Below are positions 60,034-64,000 of a stretch of DNA of 64,000 nt, one piece after another. Below the pieces are notes generated by a model, which saw nothing but the letters and a program-made list of their open reading frames with translations, did no database searches and was not told where the DNA came from. The position numbers and the translations under genes were made by a program. Origin of the DNA: Aminobacter aminovorans (lineage in GTDB: Bacteria; Pseudomonadota; Alphaproteobacteria; Rhizobiales; Rhizobiaceae); the NCBI RefSeq assembly GCF_900445235.1, contig NZ_UFSM01000001.1, positions 1,110,501-1,174,500 on the forward strand, written 5' to 3'. The number at the start of each line of letters is the position of its first letter. The first letter of the stretch is position 1.

Positions 60034-60435
60034 TCAGGCGACCTTTTTCAGCGAGCGCGGCAGCTCAGTCGACTGGTACATCGAGATGACGTGGCCGTCG
60101 GGATCGGCGAATTCGGACGACCATCCCCCCGGCGCGTGGCTGACCGGCGTGACGATGGTCACGCCCTTGTCGGCCAGCGTCGAGACGACGTCGTCGATGC
60201 CGCCTTCGGCGATCTCGAAGACGATGATCGGCGAGTTGCCCGGGTGCGATTCCATCACGAAGAAGATCAGGTCGACGCCATTGACGGTACTTGCGATGAG
60301 CCAGTCGCCCTCGCCCTCTCCGTCGCCTTCCATACGCTGGACGTCCAGCCCCATGACGTCGCTATAAAAAGCCTCGGTCTTGTCGATGTCCGAGACGTAA
60401 TAGCAGATGTTGCCGAGTTTGCTTTTGCCGAACAT
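60034..60435 (-). CDS. VOC/glyoxalase-fold protein
   Basis: This 133-residue protein has the VOC fold with two beta-alpha-beta units: I-C-Y-Y-V-S-D-I-D-K-T near residue 10, then F-Y-S-D-V-M-G-L, and F-A-D-P-D-G-H-V-I-S near 113. It may bind a metal and a small substrate; a role in methylglyoxal, fosfomycin or bleomycin handling cannot be told apart. I chose the ATG at 60435 (GGAG upstream) in place of one nine codons earlier. It starts four bases after the sigma-like gene ends and is probably translated with it. Confidence 0.87.
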   Translation of the reverse strand: MFGKSKLGNICYYVSDIDKTEAFYSDVMGLDVQRMEGDGEGEGDWLIASTVNGVDLIFFVMESHPGNSPIIVFEIAEGGIDDVVSTLADKGVTIVTPVSHAPGGWSSEFADPDGHVISMYQSTELPRSLKKVA

Positions 60436-60439
60436 TTGG

Positions 60440-61069
60440 TCACTCCGTGATTTCAGTTGCACGTCTGTTGAGTTGCCGTGCCGAGGGGTTTCGTGAGGTC
60501 CCGATCACAAAAAGATGCCCGTCGGGGTCGTGGCTCGCGAGCAGAGTGCCCGGCTGTCTTGTCATCGCGAGCAGGGCGCGCCTGATACTGCCGAAGGCGA
60601 GCGTGCCGGTCAGGCCAGGAATTTCTTTTACGGGACCGCCGCCAAAGGCCAGCCAGCGCTTGCGGATTTCGGCGATGCGCTGGCGAAGCGTCGGATCCGC
60701 AAGCCGTTGCAGCCAGGCGATCTCCTGTCGCGTATGACCGGTCAGGGCCAGAAGCGTGGTCGTGCGCAGGCTGGGCGGCAAATTCGCGACGAACTGAACC
60801 GGCACGGTTTCATGGGGCGTCTGCTCGCAGCTCCCCACTGCGAATGGCGCCTCGCGTTTTCTGCGTCGTACCGCCGAACGCGCATCGAAGGCGGCGCGGC
60901 GTCGCAGGGCGCCTTCGAGCCAGCGCCGGTTCTCGATCTTCGACAGGTCGGCGCGCCCGGCTGCGACTGCCGCGACAAGAACCGTCTGCAAAAGGTCCTC
61001 AGCCTCGTCGGCGCGTCGTGTGGCGCGCCGGGCCTTGCGCAGCAATTCTGCGTAGGGACGGGACAGCAA
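60440..61069 (-). CDS. ECF-type sigma factor-like protein with C-terminal extension
   Basis: This 209-residue protein has a sigma70 region-2-like start, A-D-E-A-E-D-L-L-Q-T-V-L-V-A-A near residue 20, an R-R-W-L-E-G-A-L segment, and a later part resembling region 4, L-P-P-S-L-R-T-T-T-L-L-A-L near 95 with T-R-Q-E-I-A. A further 65 residues, including A-S-H-D-P-D-G-H-L-F-V-I-G, follow and are not part of a usual ECF sigma. I took the TTG at 61069 with GAGG upstream. No anti-sigma gene is adjacent. It may be an unusual or former sigma factor. Confidence 0.65.
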   Translation of the reverse strand: MLSRPYAELLRKARRATRRADEAEDLLQTVLVAAVAAGRADLSKIENRRWLEGALRRRAAFDARSAVRRRKREAPFAVGSCEQTPHETVPVQFVANLPPSLRTTTLLALTGHTRQEIAWLQRLADPTLRQRIAEIRKRWLAFGGGPVKEIPGLTGTLAFGSIRRALLAMTRQPGTLLASHDPDGHLFVIGTSRNPSARQLNRRATEITE

Positions 61070-61224
61070 ATCGGTTTCCTCAGTTGGAACGCATGCATAA
61101 CCCCGAAGATCGGAGCCGGTTTTTGGAAAGGATCATGCACATGTCAAAATCCCGCAGCGTCCTTCACGGTCCAACTGGACGCGACGCCATAGTGTTAGCG
61201 GATGTGCGAGATTGTCGGAAGGGA

Positions 61225-62106
61225 TTAGATGAACAGCGCCCGTTCGCGCTCCACCGACTTGGTGATGAAGCCCGCCACCGTCTGGATTCGGCGAAGCGGC
61301 CGGACAGACTCGTGATAGACGAGCCAGTAGGCGCGGCGGATCGGCGGGATTGCGGTTACCGGAACAATCTCTGATATCGTTCGGGCAATGAAGGTGTGCA
61401 GGATGCCGATGCCGGCACCCGAGCGCACCGCTTCGACCTGGCCGAGCGCGGACGAAATCGAAAAGGCCGATTCCCATGAAGGGCTGAACTCGGCGGCGTA
61501 GTCGAGCGAGGGGCTGACGACGAGGTCGGGCACGTAGCCGATCAGGCGGTGGGCCGAAAGCTCGGTGCGCGAGTTGGGCAGTCCGTGTTGTTCGACATAG
61601 GCGCGCGAGGCAAACAGGCCGAGTGAGTAGTCCACCAGCTTTGCCGCCACCAGCCGGCCTTCGCTCGGCCGCTCAGTGGTGATGGCAATGTCGGCCTCGC
61701 GCCGCGACAGCGAAAATGTCCGTGGGACCGGCACCAACTGGATGCGCAGGTCGGTATGTTGAGCGGTCAGCGTACCCAGGCGCTGCGCCAGGAAGGCGAC
61801 GCCAAAACCATCGGGCGCGCCGATGCGCACGGTGCCCGACACCTCGTCGCCTTCGCCTGAGATCTCGGCGCGCGCGGTCAGCATGTCGGCTTCCATACGC
61901 TCGGCGACTTCGAGGAAACGCTCGCCGGTCGGTGTCAGCTCGCTGCCGGTGGTCAACCGCCGGAACAGCTTTGTCTTCAACGCCTCCTCGAGTGCTGCCA
62001 CACGCCGTGAAACCGTTGCGTGGTTGAGCTCCAGCCGGCGTGCCGCGCCGAGGATCTGGCCGGTGCGCGCCACGGCGAGGAAGATGCGGACGTCATCCCA
62101 GTTCAT
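61225..62106 (-). CDS. LysR family transcriptional regulator
   Basis: This 293-residue protein has the LysR helix-turn-helix V-A-R-T-G-Q-I-L-G-A-A-R-R-L-E-L-N near residue 15 and R-R-V-A-A-L-E near 38. The C-terminal effector domain follows. I chose the ATG at 62106. It diverges from mmsA with 176 bases between and likely controls it. An ATGC-N8-GCAT inverted repeat (62154-62169), T-N11-A-like, lies in the gap. Confidence 0.9.
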   Translation of the reverse strand: MNWDDVRIFLAVARTGQILGAARRLELNHATVSRRVAALEEALKTKLFRRLTTGSELTPTGERFLEVAERMEADMLTARAEISGEGDEVSGTVRIGAPDGFGVAFLAQRLGTLTAQHTDLRIQLVPVPRTFSLSRREADIAITTERPSEGRLVAAKLVDYSLGLFASRAYVEQHGLPNSRTELSAHRLIGYVPDLVVSPSLDYAAEFSPSWESAFSISSALGQVEAVRSGAGIGILHTFIARTISEIVPVTAIPPIRRAYWLVYHESVRPLRRIQTVAGFITKSVERERALFI

Positions 62107-62153
62107 CGGTGGTTCCAACCTCAGGCGAAGGGCTGCAATCCGCGCACCCTACT

Positions 62154-62169
62154 ATGCATGAAATCGCAT
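62154..62169. promoter_or_regulatory. LysR-type box between lysR and mmsA
   Basis: ATGC (62154-62157) and GCAT (62166-62169) are inverted around an 8-base spacer, placed about 130 bases before mmsA and 48 before lysR. The form fits a LysR recognition site. Confidence 0.45.
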
Positions 62170-62282
62170 TCAAGCTCCCGCCGGGCTTTATTTTCTGCAC
62201 AACGGTTGCGTTCACCCTCGCGTTGCAAAGGCGCGCGTTAAGCAGGACAATGAGCCATCAACAAAGAATTGGGAGAGAAACA

Positions 62283-63779
62283 ATGGTCGACTACGGTCAT
62301 TTCATCGGCGGCAAGCATGTCGCCGGCACCAGCGGGCGCAAGCAGGACGTGCTGCAGCCGATGGACGGCTCGGTGCGCGCTACCGTGGCACTGGCCTCGG
62401 CGCAGGAACTGCGCGCCGCCGTCGAGAACGCCAAGGCAGCGCAGCCTGCCTGGGCCGCTACCAACCCGCAGCGCCGCGTGCGCGTGCTGATGAAGTTCCT
62501 GGAACTGGTGCACAAGGAATACGACTCGCTGGCCGAGCTCCTGGCGCGCGAGCACGGCAAGACCATTGCCGACGCCAAGGGCGACATCCAGCGTGGCCTC
62601 GAAGTTGTCGAAGTCTGCATTGGCGCCCCGCACATGATGAAGGGCGAGTTCACCGATGGTGCCGGCCCCGGCATCGACGTCTATTCGATGCGCCAGGCGC
62701 TGGGCGTCGTCGCCGGCATCACCCCGTTCAACTTCCCGGCGATGATCCCACTGTGGAAGATCGCGCCGGCGATTGCCTGCGGCAACGCCTTCATTCTCAA
62801 GCCGTCAGAGCGCGACCCGGGCGTGCCGCTGCGCATCGCCGAACTGTTCCTCGAGGCAGGTCTTCCGGCAGGCATCCTCAACGTCGTCAACGGTGACAAG
62901 ACGGTGGTCGACGCGATCCTCGACGATCCTGACATCAAGGCTGTCGGCTTTGTCGGCTCGACGCCGATCGCCCAGTACATCTACAGCCGCGGCTGCGCCA
63001 ACGGTAAGCGCGTGCAGTGCTTCGGCGGCGCCAAGAACCACATGATCATCATGCCGGATGCGGACATGGACCAGACCGTCGACGCCCTGATCGGCGCCGG
63101 CTACGGCTCGGCAGGCGAGCGCTGCATGGCGATTTCGGTTGCGGTTCCCGTCGGCCATGACACGGCCGAGCGGCTGATGGAAAAGCTGGTGCCGCGCGTC
63201 GAGAGCCTGAAGGTCGGCCCATCGACCGACTCCTCGGCCGACTTCGGCCCGGTGGTCACCCGCGAGGCGCTGGAGCGCATCAAGGGTTACGTCGACATCG
63301 GCGTCAACGAAGGCGCCAAGCTTGTCGTCGACGGCCGCGGCTTCAAGATGCAGGGCTATGAGAATGGCTTCTACATGGGCGGCTGCCTGTTCGACCATGT
63401 CACCGCAGACATGCGCATCTACAAGGAAGAGATCTTTGGCCCGGTTCTCTCGGTGGTGCGTGCGCCGACCTACGAGAATGCCATCAAGCTCGCCAACGAC
63501 CACGAGATGGGCAATGGCGTCGCCATCTTCACCCGCGACGGCGATGCGGCCCGCGACTTCGCATCCCGCGTCCAGGTCGGCATGGTCGGCATCAACGTGC
63601 CGATCCCGGTTCCGATCGCCTACTACACGTTCGGCGGCTGGAAGGCTTCGTCCTTCGGCGACCTGAACCAGCATGGCCCGGATGCCTTCCGTTTCTACAC
63701 CAAGACCAAGACGGTCACCTCGCGCTGGCCGTCGGGCGTCAAGGACGGTGCTGAGTTCGTCATTCCGACGATGAACTAA
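62283..63779 (+). CDS. mmsA: Methylmalonate-semialdehyde dehydrogenase (CoA-acylating)
   Basis: MmsA converts methylmalonate or malonate semialdehyde to propanoyl-CoA or acetyl-CoA, in valine and inositol breakdown. The 498-residue protein begins M-V-D-Y-G-H-F-I-G-G-K-H-V. It has G-I-T-P-F-N-F-P-A-M near residue 145 and the catalytic Cys281 in S-A-G-E-R-C-M-A, with no general-base Glu in the usual place, as expected for CoA-dependent members. GGGAGAG lies upstream of the ATG. The 3' end of the gene is partly repeated 86 bases downstream. Confidence 0.95.
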   Translation: MVDYGHFIGGKHVAGTSGRKQDVLQPMDGSVRATVALASAQELRAAVENAKAAQPAWAATNPQRRVRVLMKFLELVHKEYDSLAELLAREHGKTIADAKGDIQRGLEVVEVCIGAPHMMKGEFTDGAGPGIDVYSMRQALGVVAGITPFNFPAMIPLWKIAPAIACGNAFILKPSERDPGVPLRIAELFLEAGLPAGILNVVNGDKTVVDAILDDPDIKAVGFVGSTPIAQYIYSRGCANGKRVQCFGGAKNHMIIMPDADMDQTVDALIGAGYGSAGERCMAISVAVPVGHDTAERLMEKLVPRVESLKVGPSTDSSADFGPVVTREALERIKGYVDIGVNEGAKLVVDGRGFKMQGYENGFYMGGCLFDHVTADMRIYKEEIFGPVLSVVRAPTYENAIKLANDHEMGNGVAIFTRDGDAARDFASRVQVGMVGINVPIPVPIAYYTFGGWKASSFGDLNQHGPDAFRFYTKTKTVTSRWPSGVKDGAEFVIPTMN

Positions 63780-63862
63780 GCCCGACGGTTCCTTGTTTGC
63801 GCGTCCGCGACGCGGGGCAGGGCGTCAACTACGGTGCTGAGTTCCTCATTCTGACGATGAAC
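63735..63862 (+). repeat. Duplicated 3' end of mmsA
   Basis: Bases 63735-63776 (the last codons of mmsA) and 63821-63862 match at 38 of 42 positions, both ending GACGATGAAC. The second copy has no stop where the gene has one and lies outside the coding sequence, so it looks like a short decayed duplication. Confidence 0.85.
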
Positions 63863-63887
63863 GGACCCATTCCCCAAGACCAAAATG

Positions 63888-63916
63888 AAACGGGCGCCCA
63901 TTGGGCGCCCGTTTTA
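63888..63916. terminator. Bidirectional intrinsic terminator
   Basis: AAACGGGCGCCC (63888-63899) pairs perfectly with GGGCGCCCGTTT (63903-63914) around a 3-base loop. It can end both mmsA and the converging XRE-type gene, whose stop lies within it. Confidence 0.9.
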
Positions 63917-64000
63917 CGTTTCGTCCTCTTCTTCAGGTCCCGGCTGATACTCCAGCAGGTCGCCCGGCTGGCAATCAAGCTCGGCACAGATGCGCGCCAG
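63914..64000 (-). CDS. XRE/Cro-type HTH regulator, C-terminus only
   Basis: The last 28 residues of a minus-strand protein are visible: L-A-R-I-C-A-E-L-D-C-Q-P-G-D-L-L-E-Y, then an acidic tail E-E-E-D-E-T and stop. The C-x-x-L-x-C-Q-P-G-D-L-L-E-Y pattern is the final helix of small Cro/CI-type regulators (YozG-like). The start lies beyond the window. Confidence 0.75.
   Translation of the reverse strand: MARICAELDCQPGDLLEYQPGPEEEDET

Overview
The window is high-GC chromosomal DNA from an alphaproteobacterium of the order Hyphomicrobiales (Rhizobiales). A member of the Phyllobacteriaceae such as Mesorhizobium or Aminobacter fits best. The reasons are: an atpHAGDC cluster split from F0; an AtpD with an Ala/Lys-rich N-terminal tail; a Usg protein; an Obg-ProB-ProA-NadD-RsfS-RlmH-EnvC-CtpA-RppH order; a DUF1674/SdhAF4 protein; and a rhizobial-style intergenic mosaic repeat after nadD. 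Nearly all genes are housekeeping or ordinary accessory genes. I see no insertion sequence, prophage, CRISPR array, rRNA or replication origin, and only one tRNA.

Layout. 1-4000: heparinase-like gene (cut by the window edge), rsmB and htpX, all minus. 4100-6800: SdhAF4-like and PepSY proteins, a frameshifted nuclease pseudogene, and a TadG-like von Willebrand protein. 6900-13000: a 23-codon ORF with an extreme Shine-Dalgarno, MerR plus carboxymuconolactone decarboxylase, an orphan peptide-type binding protein with a creatininase-family enzyme, an Excalibur-domain protein and acs. 13286-24600: usg, a LivJ-type binding protein, yggS, leuS-lptE, a RecF-like ATPase, an EamA transporter diverging from an Lrp regulator, a transaldolase-like aldolase and priA. 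24560-31000: a methyltransferase, a membrane protein and the F1 ATP synthase operon with a strong terminator.

31250-41800: a CaiB-type racemase, a deaminase whose start codon looks lost, an ankyrin protein, and a dTDP-rhamnose operon (rfbA-C-B-D with overlapping starts) followed by two glycan-assembly genes. Then come a DmpA-type peptidase with a D-amino acid aminotransferase, and tRNA-Ser(CGA). 42265-52270: rplU-rpmA, GNAT, an EEP-family hydrolase, obgE-proB-proA-nadD, an AraC regulator next to an MFS transporter, and rsfS-rlmH. 52288-64000: a small secreted Cys-containing protein, envC-ctpA-deacetylase-rppH, two adjacent Rnk-like genes, dadA, a VOC protein with a sigma-like protein, LysR opposite mmsA, and the tail of an XRE-type regulator.

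Links between genes. Acs supplies acetyl-CoA, and MmsA feeds valine/inositol carbon into CoA esters. The F1 operon and the SdhAF4-like assembly factor belong to respiration. EnvC, CtpA, LptE and the rhamnose genes act on the envelope. DadA, the D-aminotransferase and the DmpA-type peptidase could together recycle D-amino acids. No clearly new multi-gene system is visible. The items most worth a second look are the small ORF with a 13-base Shine-Dalgarno match (6910-6998), the deaminase with TTA at the expected start, the duplicated 3' end of mmsA, the palindrome before the creatininase operon, the two adjacent Rnk-like genes and the sigma-like/VOC pair.
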